In this document: positions 31,486 to 39,669 of the stretch, one piece after another
How positions within the stretch are numbered: position 1 is the first letter of the stretch
How the letters are laid out: each line of letters starts with the position of its first letter
Assembly (NCBI RefSeq): GCF_900105175.1
Contig: NZ_LT629771.1
Span: 7,088,622 to 7,152,621 of the forward strand
Length of the DNA stretch: 64,000 bases
From: Jiangella sp. DSM 45060
GTDB taxonomy: Bacteria > Actinomycetota > Actinomycetes > Jiangellales > Jiangellaceae
Direction: 5' to 3'
Position numbers and translations under genes: made by a program
The notes under the pieces: model-generated
Told to the model about the DNA's origin: nothing
Database searches by the model: none
What the model saw: only the letters and a program-made list of their open reading frames with translations

Positions 31486-33123
31486 GTGCGGCGATGGCAC
31501 GGGAACCCGTGGGCGATCCTGCTCACCTTGTGTCTGGGCTTCTTCATGACGTTGCTCGACGTGACGATCGTCAACATCGCCATCCCCAGCATGATGACCG
31601 AGCTCGGCGCGTCGCTGGACGAGATCCTGTGGGTGATCAACGCCTACGTGATCATGCTGGCGGTGCTGGTCATCACGGCCGGCCGGCTCGGCGACCTGCG
31701 CGGCCAGCGCACCATGTTCATCATCGGCGTCGCGGTGTTCACTCTGGCGTCGCTGGCCTGCGGGCTGTCGCAGGGCCCCGTCATGCTGATCGCCTGCCGC
31801 GTCGTGCAGGGCATCGGCGCCGCGATCCTGATGCCACAGACGTCCGCGCTGCTCATCACGACCTTCCCGCCGGAGAAACGCGGGACGGCGTTCGGCATCT
31901 GGGGCGCTGTGGCCGGTGTCGCCACCGTCGCCGGGCCGACGCTGGGCGGGCTGCTGGTGACGGTGTTCGACTGGCGGTGGATCTTCTTCGTCAACGTGCC
32001 GGTGGGCGTCCTCGTGCTGGCCATGGCGTGGTCGATCATCCCGGAGTCGGCCCGGCGCGAACGGCACCGGCTGGACGTCCCCGGCGTGCTGCTGGCCAGC
32101 GCGGCGCTCGTGCTGCTGACCTTCGGGCTGGTCGAGGGCGAGCGGTTCGGGTGGGGGCAGGTGTGGGAGTTCGTCTCGATCCCGGCGCTGCTGGTGGCCG
32201 GCTCCGTCCTGCTGGCCGTGTTCCTCGTGCTGCAGGCGCTGCGTCAGGACCGCGAGCCGCTGATCCCGTTCGGCCTGTTCCACGACCGCAACTACTCGGT
32301 GATGAACGGCGTGGCGGGGCTGGTCGCCATCGGGATGGTGGGGACGTTCCTGCCGATCACCATCTATCTGCAGACGGTGCTCGGGCACACCGCGCTGGAG
32401 GCCGGCCTGACGCTCGCGCCGATGTCCGTCGTCTCGATGTTCGTGGCGCCGTTCGCGGGCCGGTTCTCCGACCGCGTCGGCGGCAAGTTCATCCTGATCG
32501 CGGGCCTCTTGCTCTATGGCGGCGGCGTGCTGTCCTTCGCCGTGGTCGCCACCGACACCGCGCAGTGGTGGCACTTCCTGCCGTCGCTGCTGGTGGCGGG
32601 GCTGGGGCTGGGGTGCATCTTCGCCCCCATGAACACCGTGGCGATGCGCGACGTGCCCGGACGGGTGGCCGGCGCGGCGTCCGGAGTGCTGAACACGAAC
32701 CGTCAGCTGGGTCAGGTGGTGGGCAGTGCGGTCGTCGGAGCGGTGCTGCAAGGGCTGCTCGCGAGCCGCCTGCATTCCGAAGCCGTTGCGGCCGCAACGG
32801 CTTTGCCGCCGGACGCCCGGCAACCGTTCATCGACGGTTTCGCGGGGGCCGCTGAGGGAGGTCTGCAGGTCAGCGGCGCGGAAGGCGGAATTGACATGGC
32901 ACTTCCACCGGGAGTTTCTCAAGAAGTCGCGGGAAAGATCGCCGAAATGGCACACGATGTGTTCATACAGGGCTATGTTGATGCAATGAAGCCGACGCTG
33001 ATCGTTCCGGTCGCCGCCGTGGCATGTGGGGCACTGCTGTGTCTCGCAGTCAAGGGTGGACGAACGCGACGAGAAGCCGAGGTGGGTGGTGCCGGCACGC
33101 GGACGATCTCCGATGCCGGGTAG
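31486..33123 (+). CDS. DHA2-family MFS drug exporter
   Basis: A 545-residue transporter with about 14 membrane helices (EmrB/QacA subfamily). MFS motif A appears as GRLGDLRGQR after helix 2, and the family LDVTIVNIAIPSMM occurs in helix 1. The long loop near residues 445-495 lies before the last helix. Proton-driven export of drugs or metabolites is expected. The GTG at 31486 has a good GAGGAGG site. No TetR or MarR regulator adjoins. The C-terminal 70 residues are somewhat lower in GC than the body. Confidence 0.9.
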   Translation: MRRWHGNPWAILLTLCLGFFMTLLDVTIVNIAIPSMMTELGASLDEILWVINAYVIMLAVLVITAGRLGDLRGQRTMFIIGVAVFTLASLACGLSQGPVMLIACRVVQGIGAAILMPQTSALLITTFPPEKRGTAFGIWGAVAGVATVAGPTLGGLLVTVFDWRWIFFVNVPVGVLVLAMAWSIIPESARRERHRLDVPGVLLASAALVLLTFGLVEGERFGWGQVWEFVSIPALLVAGSVLLAVFLVLQALRQDREPLIPFGLFHDRNYSVMNGVAGLVAIGMVGTFLPITIYLQTVLGHTALEAGLTLAPMSVVSMFVAPFAGRFSDRVGGKFILIAGLLLYGGGVLSFAVVATDTAQWWHFLPSLLVAGLGLGCIFAPMNTVAMRDVPGRVAGAASGVLNTNRQLGQVVGSAVVGAVLQGLLASRLHSEAVAAATALPPDARQPFIDGFAGAAEGGLQVSGAEGGIDMALPPGVSQEVAGKIAEMAHDVFIQGYVDAMKPTLIVPVAAVACGALLCLAVKGGRTRREAEVGGAGTRTISDAG

Positions 33124-33155
33124 ACCGGTCCCGCACGAGTTGGGCCGGTTCGCGG

Positions 33156-33173
33156 CTTACGTGAACCTTACGT
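33156..33173 (+). promoter_or_regulatory. Direct repeat CTTACGT x2 upstream of bldC, with -10-like TAGGCT
   Basis: CTTACGT occurs at 33156-33162 and 33167-33173, spaced 11 bp (one helical turn), and runs into TAGGCT (33173-33178), a plausible -10. BldC is known to bind direct repeats cooperatively, so autoregulation is possible. A binding site here is an inference. Confidence 0.35.
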
Positions 33174-33303
33174 AGGCTAGAGACACCCTGGGTGGACATC
33201 ATCCGAATGGCTGGCTTGGGTCGAGCCGTACGGTCGGTGTCGTTCGAGGGGGTCGACAAGGTGGAATATCCGGTGTGGCGGGAAACCTCCCGCTATGGGA
33301 TCT

Positions 33304-33313
33304 AAGGAGGTGA
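33304..33313 (+). promoter_or_regulatory. Near-perfect ribosome-binding site of bldC
   Basis: AAGGAGGTGA is an almost complete match to the anti-Shine-Dalgarno sequence. It ends two bases before the ATG at 33316 and selects it over the in-frame ATG at 33295. Confidence 0.8.
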
Positions 33314-33315
33314 CG

Positions 33316-33537
33316 ATGGCGACCAGGACACAAGACGCCGAGCCCCTCCTCACTCCTGCCGAGGTGGCGGCCATGTTCCGGGTGGATCCGAAGACGGTGA
33401 CCCGGTGGGCCAAGGCCGGCAAGCTCACGTCGATCCGGACGCTCGGTGGCCACCGGCGGTACCGCGAGTCCGAGGTGCGTGCGCTGCTCAACGGGCAAGG
33501 GTCCGCAGTGGAGCGCGTCGAGGTCGGCGAGCTCTAA
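33316..33537 (+). CDS. bldC: Developmental transcriptional regulator BldC
   Basis: A 73-residue MerR-like DNA-binding protein: DAEPLLTPAEVAAMFRVDPKTVTRWAKAGKLTSIRTLGGHRRYRESEVRALL is nearly identical to streptomycete BldC through the whole winged helix-turn-helix. BldC lacks a dimerisation helix and binds direct repeats as a cooperative multimer, controlling when vegetative growth gives way to sporulation. Its conservation suggests a differentiating actinomycete, though orthologues also occur in non-sporulating relatives. The strong ribosome site predicts high translation. Confidence 0.95.
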   Translation: MATRTQDAEPLLTPAEVAAMFRVDPKTVTRWAKAGKLTSIRTLGGHRRYRESEVRALLNGQGSAVERVEVGEL

Positions 33538-33936
33538 GGGGTGAGAATCGTCCCACCATACGCTCGACCTTGCCGAGCGGGGGCGGTAACGGGGAAGTCA
33601 AGGCTGGGCCCGTAGGCGGCGGGCCAGGCCTGCGGCGGGGGCTGCGCGGGAACGCGTAACTAGAAGTCGTGTGACCTGTGGTGCAGGATCACACGAGATC
33701 GGGTCGGCGTCGCGAGCGCGACGGAGTCAGCCCCGGGTGGGGTATGGCTGCGCTGTCGCATCGCACCAGCCGCCAGGCGTCGACACGGGCGGTGGGCAAC
33801 CGGCCGCCCGTGTCCGCTACTTTCAACGGTTGCTTTCTTTTCTCGCACATCTTCTTTCTCATCGGCCATTCGGCCAGAATGTACGACCATTCTTGTGACG
33901 CGAGCGGCGCGTCGATGCCGTCGCGATGACACAGCC
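33538..33936. other. 399-bp gap downstream of bldC
   Basis: No convincing gene. It contains a G-rich segment, the 12-bp hairpin at 33667-33696, and an AT-rich patch (about 33818-33900; TTGCTTTCTTTTCTCG and neighbours) that stands out sharply from its surroundings. A 70-codon minus-strand frame starts inside the patch (MADEKEDVREKK...), but it loses any coding character and has no homologue I recognise. Confidence 0.5.
33667..33696 (+). terminator. Hairpin, probable terminator or RNA structure after bldC
   Basis: TCGTGTGACCTG (33667-33678) pairs with CAGG-A-TCACACGA (33684-33696): 12 bp with one bulged A and a 5-base loop. It lies about 130 bp after the bldC stop. Confidence 0.5.
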
Positions 33937-34934
33937 TTATCCGACGGCGCTGCGCTCACCCAATGGGCGCCGCCGGAGCGCCGGATCGGACAACGACACC
34001 GGTGTCCACGCGCCGTCAGGGTGGTAGACGTTGCTGCCGGGCGGCACGATCGCGTCGATGCGGTCCAGTGTCGCGTCGTCCAGGGCGACCTCGGCGCCGT
34101 CGAGCAGCGACTCCAGCTGCTCCATCGTCCGCGGCCCGATGATCGTCGACGTGACCGCCGGGTGCGCCAGCGTGAACGCGACGGCCAGTTGCGGCAGCGT
34201 GCACCCCGCGTCGTCGGCCACCTCGATCAGCCGCTCGACCAGCTCGAGCTTGGCCGCGTTCACCGGCAGCGCCGGGTCGAACCGCCCTGGCGTCAGCCGC
34301 GCCCGTCCCGTCGTCAGGTCGATCGGGCGGCCCTCGCGGTGGTGGCCGGACAGGAAGCCGGAGGCGAGCGGGCTCCACGTCAGGATGCCCAGGCCGTAGC
34401 GCCGGCAGGTCGGCAGCACCGACGTCTCGATGCCGCGGGCCAGCAGCGAGTACGGCGGCTGTTCGGTGCGGAAGCGCAGCAGCCCGCGCCGCTCGGACAC
34501 GTGCTGCGCCTCGACGATCTCCTCGGCCGGGAAGGTGGAGTGGCCGAACGCGCGGATCTTGCCCTGGTGGACGAGGTCGCTCAGCGCCGACACCGTCTCC
34601 TCGACGTCGGTCGTGGGGTCGGGCCTGTGCACCGCGAGGAGCCGCTCCGGTTCGGCCCCTCGGTCAGCGGCCTGTCACTCGAAGAGAAGGGCACCTTCGT
34701 CGCCAGCACGACGTCGTCGCGCCGGCCCTGCAGCGCCTTCCCGACGATCTCCTCGGACTCGCCCGCCGAGTACATGTCCGCCGTGTCGACGACGTTGATC
34801 CCGCGGTCCAGCGCGGCGTGGATGATGCGGGCACTGTCGTCGTGGTCGGGGTTGCCGGCCGCGCCGAACATCATGGTGCCGAGGCAGTACGGGCTGACGT
34901 GGATGCCGGTGCCGCCGAGGGGTCGATAGCGCAT
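33937..34934 (-). pseudogene. Aldo/keto reductase, broken by an internal deletion
   Basis: The first frame (34934 down to about 34635) encodes the AKR N-terminus, MRYRPLGGTGIHVSPYCLGTMMFG through DTADMYSAGESEE (catalytic Asp/Tyr region) and VLATKV. The rest lies in another frame from about 34632: HRPDPTTDVEETVSALSDLV through the C-terminus with GILTWSPLASGFL and STIIGPRTMEQLE. The 20-25 residues that normally join GPNRSG to the YQVHRPDP strand are missing and the reading frame shifts at the junction near 34630-34640. A deletion of tens of bases is not a sequencing slip, so this is a true pseudogene. Confidence 0.82.
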
Positions 34935-35017
34935 CTCAGGACGCTACGGTTTCGAGCGCACTCGAAGTCAAGCGCCGCTGGTGGTGTCCGACCCGACCAG
35001 CATGATGAGGTCATGAG

Positions 35018-35244
35018 ATGACGCCCGAACAGCAGACGGTGTTCGCGCTCGACCTGCTGCGCACGGAGGTCGCGAGCGGCGGCTTCGATTGCTACTCCGC
35101 TGCTCCGGTGGCACCCACGCGCTCGAGGCTGGGCGGCGCTCGTCCACGAGGCGTGCGCGACGACGTGTGACCCCTACCCGGGCTGGCATCGAGTAGCGGA
35201 CCGACGCGTACGTCGCGGCTCACTGGGCGGCGTTCCTCCGCTGA
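35018..35244 (+). pseudogene. Decayed DUF4375-like gene remnant
   Basis: Recognisable fragments occur in shifting frames in the order expected of one protein: MTPEQQTVFALDLLRTEVASGGFD from 35018, then GGTHALEA, then GWAALVHEACATTCDPYPGW, then TDAYVAAHWAAFLR and a stop at 35244. The first piece resembles the N-terminal helix pair and GGFD motif of DUF4375/DMP19 proteins. At 227 bp it is far shorter than an intact gene. Decay by several small indels is the simplest reading. Confidence 0.5.
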
Positions 35245-35327
35245 GCCGGTTTCGGTGCCGCTCGGGTGCGGTATGGTCACGCGCGACGTCGGCATTGTGT
35301 CGCTTCTGTGACTATGCGGGGTTGAGC

Positions 35328-35450
35328 ATGCGGAAGAGCATCATCGGCGGTGTCGGGGCCACCCGCCCTGACGGTCGTTGGTGCGGCGACGCCGGCCGCA
35401 GGCCTGGAGGCGTCGGCTGCGGTCGTCTTCCCAGAACAGCGTGGCCCTGA
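35328..35450 (+). pseudogene. Remnant of a secreted-protein gene (split signal peptide)
   Basis: ATG at 35328 gives MRKSIIGGVGATR. The hydrophobic core and cleavage region continue in the next frame (PALTVVGAATPAAGLEASAA), so a frameshift near 35355 splits a signal peptide. Nothing recognisable follows. It lies in the same degraded interval as the aldo/keto reductase and DUF4375-like remnants. Confidence 0.4.
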
Positions 35451-35521
35451 GCTGGCCCCGCGCCCGTCGGTCCCTCCCGGCCGGCGGGCGCGGGGTCATC
35501 TTCGTTTCACGGCAGTGGTGG

Positions 35522-36613
35522 TCAGGTACGGAGTCGGGTGGCGAGCGGGCAGCGGAACGGGTCTGTCGTGGCGTGTTCGACGGTGTTGAGGTAGCGGACG
35601 ATCACGCGGTAGGCGCCGACGAAGCTGGTTTCGGTGTAGCGGACATCGTGCTTGGCGCAGTGGTCCCGGACGAGGGCTCGGGCCCGGCGGAGGTTGGGGC
35701 GGGGCATGCTCGGGAACAGATGGTGTTCGATCTGGTAGTTGAGCCCGCCCATCGCGAAGGTGGTGAGCCTGCCCCCGCTGATGTTGCGTGACATCAGGAC
35801 CTGCCGACGCAGGAAGTCGATCTTCAGGTCGGGCGGGACGATCGGCATGCCGAGGTGGTTCGGCGCGAAGGCGCCGCCGAGCAGGAGGCCGAACAGGGCC
35901 ATCTGGACACCGAAGAACGCGGCGGCCTTGCCCGGCGGCAGTACCAGCAGCAGCACGGTGACGTACCCGCCGAAGCGTCCGGCGATGAACGCGACTTCCC
36001 ACCAGCGGTGCTTGAGCTGTCGCTGATGCAGCAGCCGCTGAAAGCTGGCGATGTGCAGGGCGAGGCCCATGAACAGCGCAAGGGGGAAGAAGTAGCCCTG
36101 CCAGCGGGTGAGGCGAGCCGCCAGGCCGCGCCGATTCGCGGCGATGGCCGGGGTGAAGGCGAAAGCGCTGGGCCCGATGTCGGGGTCCGATCCCTCCTTG
36201 TTGGGGTTGGCGTGGTGGCGGCTGTGCTTGCCCATCCACCAGCCGTGGCTGAGCCCGACGAACACCCCTGCCAGCACCCGGGAGGTCCAGTCGTTCCAGT
36301 GATGGGACCGGAAGATCTGCCGGTGTGCGCTGTCGTGTCCCAGGAAGGTGAGCTGGGTGAACACGACGCCCAATCCGGCGGCGAGGAGCAGCTGGAACCA
36401 CGTGTCGCCGAGGAACGCGAAGCCCACCCAGATACCGGCGAGGACCGCGACCGTGATGATGATCCTGGACCAGTAGTAGCCGTAGCGGCGGCGAAGCAGC
36501 CCAGCGGCCCGTACCTGCTGGGCCAGCTCGGTGTACGTGCTCACGTACCGCACCCGCCGCGGCACGGCCTCAGTACCCGTCGCGGCCGTCGAGCCCGGCG
36601 ATGTCTCACTCAT
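35522..36613 (-). CDS. Membrane fatty acid desaturase
   Basis: A 363-residue di-iron desaturase. Three histidine boxes are intact: HDSAH (93-97), HSRHH (130-134) and a late QIEHH. Four to six membrane helices surround them. The QxxHH third box is typical of front-end/acyl-lipid desaturases such as the delta-6 and mycobacterial DesA3-like groups. It introduces a double bond into membrane acyl chains using O2. Its ATG overlaps the DUF5994 stop (ATGA), so the two are co-translated. Regiospecificity cannot be read from sequence. Confidence 0.92.
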   Translation of the reverse strand: MSETSPGSTAATGTEAVPRRVRYVSTYTELAQQVRAAGLLRRRYGYYWSRIIITVAVLAGIWVGFAFLGDTWFQLLLAAGLGVVFTQLTFLGHDSAHRQIFRSHHWNDWTSRVLAGVFVGLSHGWWMGKHSRHHANPNKEGSDPDIGPSAFAFTPAIAANRRGLAARLTRWQGYFFPLALFMGLALHIASFQRLLHQRQLKHRWWEVAFIAGRFGGYVTVLLLVLPPGKAAAFFGVQMALFGLLLGGAFAPNHLGMPIVPPDLKIDFLRRQVLMSRNISGGRLTTFAMGGLNYQIEHHLFPSMPRPNLRRARALVRDHCAKHDVRYTETSFVGAYRVIVRYLNTVEHATTDPFRCPLATRLRT

Positions 36614-37170
36614 GCGGATCTCCCGGTGTTCAGGAGCGTACGGCGGGGCGACCCGCCCTCGGACTCCCAGGCGGCCTCGGCCAGGTCGAGGCGCGCAGTG
36701 ACCGGAGCCGAGCCCTGCGCGGTGGCCTGCAGGCTCGCCTCGGCGGCGGTCAGGATCGTGCTGGCGCTGCGATGGTGGTGGTGGCCGTCCTGGATCCAGT
36801 CGAAGACCCGTGCCGCATGCTGAAGGTCGGTCGTCGGCGGCACGACGAGGAGGTCCTGCCGGTCCTGGATGTCGAGACCGGTGAGGCTCACCAGGTGGGG
36901 GTCGATGGTGCGGAACCAGCCCAGCCGGACGATCCTGCCGGCCACGGGCAGCCTACTGACGTCGCTGTCCCATGAGTCCCGGTGATACGCGACCCGGGCC
37001 ACCCTGAGGTCGCGCCGCCACAGCACGGCCAGCAACGCCGGCAACTCGGCGGCCAGATCGCGCGATCGGGGCCACCACGCGCCGTCGACGGCTCTGACGT
37101 CACCGCGAACGATTGGGCTGAACACCGCTCTGACAGCGGAATCATCTAGTTCTGTGTTGGGCAGTCGCAT
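36610..37170 (-). CDS. DUF5994 family protein
   Basis: A 186-residue soluble protein matching DUF5994 features: DGAWWPRSRDLAAELPALLAVL, VARVAYHRDSWD, RLGWFRTIDPHLVSLTG and DLLVVPPTT, followed by a histidine-rich HHHHR and a short variable tail. DUF5994 proteins are actinobacterial and uncharacterised. First gene of a two-gene unit with the desaturase (4-bp overlap), which hints at a role in membrane-lipid adaptation. Start at ATG 37170; a GTG two codons upstream is possible. Confidence 0.78.
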   Translation of the reverse strand: MRLPNTELDDSAVRAVFSPIVRGDVRAVDGAWWPRSRDLAAELPALLAVLWRRDLRVARVAYHRDSWDSDVSRLPVAGRIVRLGWFRTIDPHLVSLTGLDIQDRQDLLVVPPTTDLQHAARVFDWIQDGHHHHRSASTILTAAEASLQATAQGSAPVTARLDLAEAAWESEGGSPRRTLLNTGRSA

Positions 37171-37313
37171 GACCACGCCCGTCTCCGGCCTCTACGACCG
37201 ACGTACCTCGTACCGGCGCGGCAGAAGCTACCAGCGTCTCCATGTCCAACGCCGTCACGTCAGTCTACCCCGGCACTGCCATCGACCGGGATTTGCCGCC
37301 TCGACCAGCGGCG

Positions 37314-37319
37314 TAGTCT
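37314..37319 (+). promoter_or_regulatory. -10 box TAGTCT, leaderless start
   Basis: TAGTCT is 6 bases before the ATG of the 52-residue membrane protein at 37326. No ribosome site. It supports the reality of this very small gene. Confidence 0.55.
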
Positions 37320-37325
37320 TGGTGG

Positions 37326-37484
37326 ATGTTGACACTCGTGGTCGTGCTGCTCGCCGTCTGGCTGGTTCTCTCGATCGTCGGGTTCGCGGTCGAAGGCATC
37401 TTCTGGCTCGGCGTGATCGGGGTCGTCCTGTTCGTCGCCACAGCGATCATCGCTGTGATCAGGCGCAGGGCCAACCGGGCCTAG
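37326..37484 (+). CDS. Small hydrophobic membrane protein
   Basis: A 52-residue protein (MLTLVVVLLAVWLVLSIVGF at its start) with two closely spaced hydrophobic helices around FAVEGIFWLGVIG and a basic RRRAN tail. Small two-helix proteins of this kind are widespread in actinobacteria and lack known function. It is shorter than usual annotation cut-offs, but the leaderless promoter, in-frame stop and strong membrane pattern support it. Convergent with the tRNA-Phe gene. Confidence 0.65.
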   Translation: MLTLVVVLLAVWLVLSIVGFAVEGIFWLGVIGVVLFVATAIIAVIRRRANRA

Positions 37485-37524
37485 CCGTCGGCATCGAGAC
37501 CCGGTGAACGTGCTGGTGAAGGGG

Positions 37525-37597
37525 TGGACAGGGGCGGGTTCGATCCGCCGACCTTCCGCTTTTCAGGCGGACGCTCTTCCAACTGAGCTACCTGTCC
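37525..37597 (-). tRNA. tRNA-Phe (GAA)
   Basis: Read on the minus strand: acceptor stem GGACAGG pairs with CCTGTCC, discriminator A, D-arm AGCTCAGTTGGAAGAGC, and anticodon stem TCCGC/GCGGA around the loop CTGAAAA with anticodon GAA. The T-arm GGCGGATCGAACCCGCC follows. 73 bases; CCA is not encoded directly after the discriminator (CCACC follows one base later). Cognate codons UUC and UUU. Confidence 0.95.
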
Positions 37598-37659
37598 TTG
37601 CGTTGGCGGGACGAGTTTAGCCGACGCCGACGCGCGGGCGAAATCGTGCCCGCCGGGTG

Positions 37660-39669
37660 TCAGGTCTGTTCGCGTTTGGACCGCTCGTCGAGCTGGGCGA
37701 GGTAGGCGTTGTAGGCCTCGCGCTCGGCCTCGTCCTCGCCTTCGCGGCGGTCGAAGCGGCGCGCCTCGCGTTCGTCGGAGCGGTACCACTGGACGAACAG
37801 GGCGCCGATGACGATCAGGCCGGGCAGCTCGCCGAAGCCCCACGTGATCTGCCCGGCGAGGATCTGGTCGTCCAGCGGCGCGGGCAGCCAGGGGATCTCC
37901 GTCGCGATCTCGCGGTAGTAGTCGCCGGCGATGAGGCGCGACGACTCCATGAGGGCGAGGCCGAACACGGCGTGGAAGGACATGGCCAGCAGCTGCAGGA
38001 CGACGCGGGCGGGGAAGGGCGGGCGCTTGGGCAGCGGGTCGATGCCGATGAGCATCTCGTAGAACAGGTACCCGACGACGAGGAAGTGGGCGCTCATCAG
38101 CATGTGGCCGGTGTGCGAGCGCATGGCCGTCTCGAACAGGCCGGTGAAGTACACGGTGAACGAGCCGGACACGAACAGCGCGAGCGCGACCAGCGGGTGG
38201 GTCAGCACCTGGGCGACCGGGCTGTTGACGGCGGCGGTGATGGCCTCGCGCGGGCCGAACTGACCGCGCCGGGCCGGCTTGAGCGCGCGCAGCGCCAGCG
38301 TGATGGGGCCGCCGAGGACCAACAGGATGGGGCTCACCATCATGAGGATCATGTGCTGCACCATGTGCACCGACAGCATGACCATGCCGTAGGTCTGCAG
38401 CCCGCTCAGCCCGACGACGGCGACGGTGGCGAGGCCGGTCAGCCAGGCGAGGGTCCGCCCGACGGGCCAGGTGTCGCCGCGGCGGCGGAGGCGCCACACG
38501 CCCCCGAGGTAGAGCAGGAGGGCGGCGAGGACGCCGAGCGCGAACATCGCGTCCGGGTAGTACTCGGTCAGCAGCCGGCCCGGGCTGATCTCGGGCGGGA
38601 TCGGGAACCCGATGAGCGTGCGGACGACGGTGCGCACTTCGGGGATCTCGGGGCCGGGCGGCTCGGTGCGGCTGAGCGCGACGGCGAGACCGAGCGCCAC
38701 GGCCATGATGATGACCTCGCCGACGGCGAGCCGGCGGAACGCGCACGGACGGCCCGACGCCAGCTGCGGCAGGGTGCGGCTGCGGTGCCGCCAGCCGAGC
38801 CAGCCCAGCGCGAGCAGCGCGAGCACCTTCCCGAGCAGGATCAGCCCGTACGCGGACGTGAACACCTCGGCCAGCGACTCCAGCCGCACCCACGCGTTCA
38901 GCACGCCACTGGCCGCGACCATGACGAAGCAGCCCAGCGCGACGGCGGAGAAGGCGCGCGCCACGCGTGGCAGCTCCTTCCCCCGCCGTCCCGCGTACCA
39001 CGACAGCGCGACCAGCCCGCCGACCCACAGCGCCATCCCGATGAGGTGGACGAGCAGCGACACCCGCGCGGAGTGGTGGTAGTCGCCGGACGACGAGTGA
39101 CCGATGAGGCTGAGCGGGACCAGCGTCGCGATGCCGAGGCAGAGCAGCGCGATGGCGCCGCCGTGGCCCAGCGTCAGCCGGGCGGCCGGGATGATCGCCA
39201 GCGCCAGTACGACCATCGCCGCGTACGCCCGGCCCTGCTCGACCGTCGACGTGTACGAGACGAACGAGTCGCCGGCCAGCGCGTCCGGGAGCGGCCGCCC
39301 GACCAGGTCGGACAGCGTCAGCAGATGGACGACGGCGGCGGCGACGGCCAGCACGAGCGCCGACAGCGACGCCGCCCGCAGCGCGTGCAGCGCCTCGCCG
39401 CCGAGCTGGCCCTTGCGGATCGGCAGCACGACCGCCAGGCCGAGCAGCCCGACGGTGACCGCGCCGGCGCCGTCGAGGATGGCCCGGGCGATCGGCAGCC
39501 CCCACTTGGTGACCTCGCCGGGATCGCCCAGGCCGGGGATGCCGGCGGTGGCGTCGCCGCCGCCGAGCAGCAGCGCGATGATCAGCGTGACCAGGGCGAT
39601 CCCGGCCGCCGCCACCCCCCATTGGCGGGTGGGCGGGACGACGTCGGCGGCCGGAGTCGTGGTGTTCAT
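37660..39669 (-). CDS. CopD-CtaG fusion: copper import / cytochrome oxidase copper assembly membrane protein
   Basis: A 669-residue polytopic protein. The N-terminal half (residues about 1-320) is a CopD-type copper-transport domain with conserved histidines in LIGHSSSGDYHHSARVSLLVHLIGMALWVGG. The C-terminal half (about 365-630) is a caa3-type CtaG domain with MVMLSVHMVQHMILMMVSPI and the SAHFLVVGYLF histidine region. It probably passes copper across the membrane to cytochrome c oxidase. Its ATG overlaps the copC stop, in one operon with copC and the YcnI-like gene. The tail is highly charged (REGEDEAEREA). Confidence 0.9.
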   Translation of the reverse strand: MNTTTPAADVVPPTRQWGVAAAGIALVTLIIALLLGGGDATAGIPGLGDPGEVTKWGLPIARAILDGAGAVTVGLLGLAVVLPIRKGQLGGEALHALRAASLSALVLAVAAAVVHLLTLSDLVGRPLPDALAGDSFVSYTSTVEQGRAYAAMVVLALAIIPAARLTLGHGGAIALLCLGIATLVPLSLIGHSSSGDYHHSARVSLLVHLIGMALWVGGLVALSWYAGRRGKELPRVARAFSAVALGCFVMVAASGVLNAWVRLESLAEVFTSAYGLILLGKVLALLALGWLGWRHRSRTLPQLASGRPCAFRRLAVGEVIIMAVALGLAVALSRTEPPGPEIPEVRTVVRTLIGFPIPPEISPGRLLTEYYPDAMFALGVLAALLLYLGGVWRLRRRGDTWPVGRTLAWLTGLATVAVVGLSGLQTYGMVMLSVHMVQHMILMMVSPILLVLGGPITLALRALKPARRGQFGPREAITAAVNSPVAQVLTHPLVALALFVSGSFTVYFTGLFETAMRSHTGHMLMSAHFLVVGYLFYEMLIGIDPLPKRPPFPARVVLQLLAMSFHAVFGLALMESSRLIAGDYYREIATEIPWLPAPLDDQILAGQITWGFGELPGLIVIGALFVQWYRSDEREARRFDRREGEDEAEREAYNAYLAQLDERSKREQT

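Noticed and set aside
33660..33959. Minus-strand small frame (MADEKEDVREKK...) downstream of bldC
   Set aside because: Only the AT-rich start looks protein-like; no ribosome site, no recognised homologue and no codon bias after the first 20 codons.
37525..37597. tRNA-Phe as an integration site of a mobile element
   Set aside because: No integrase gene and no duplicate of the tRNA 3' end were found nearby; flanking genes look chromosomal.
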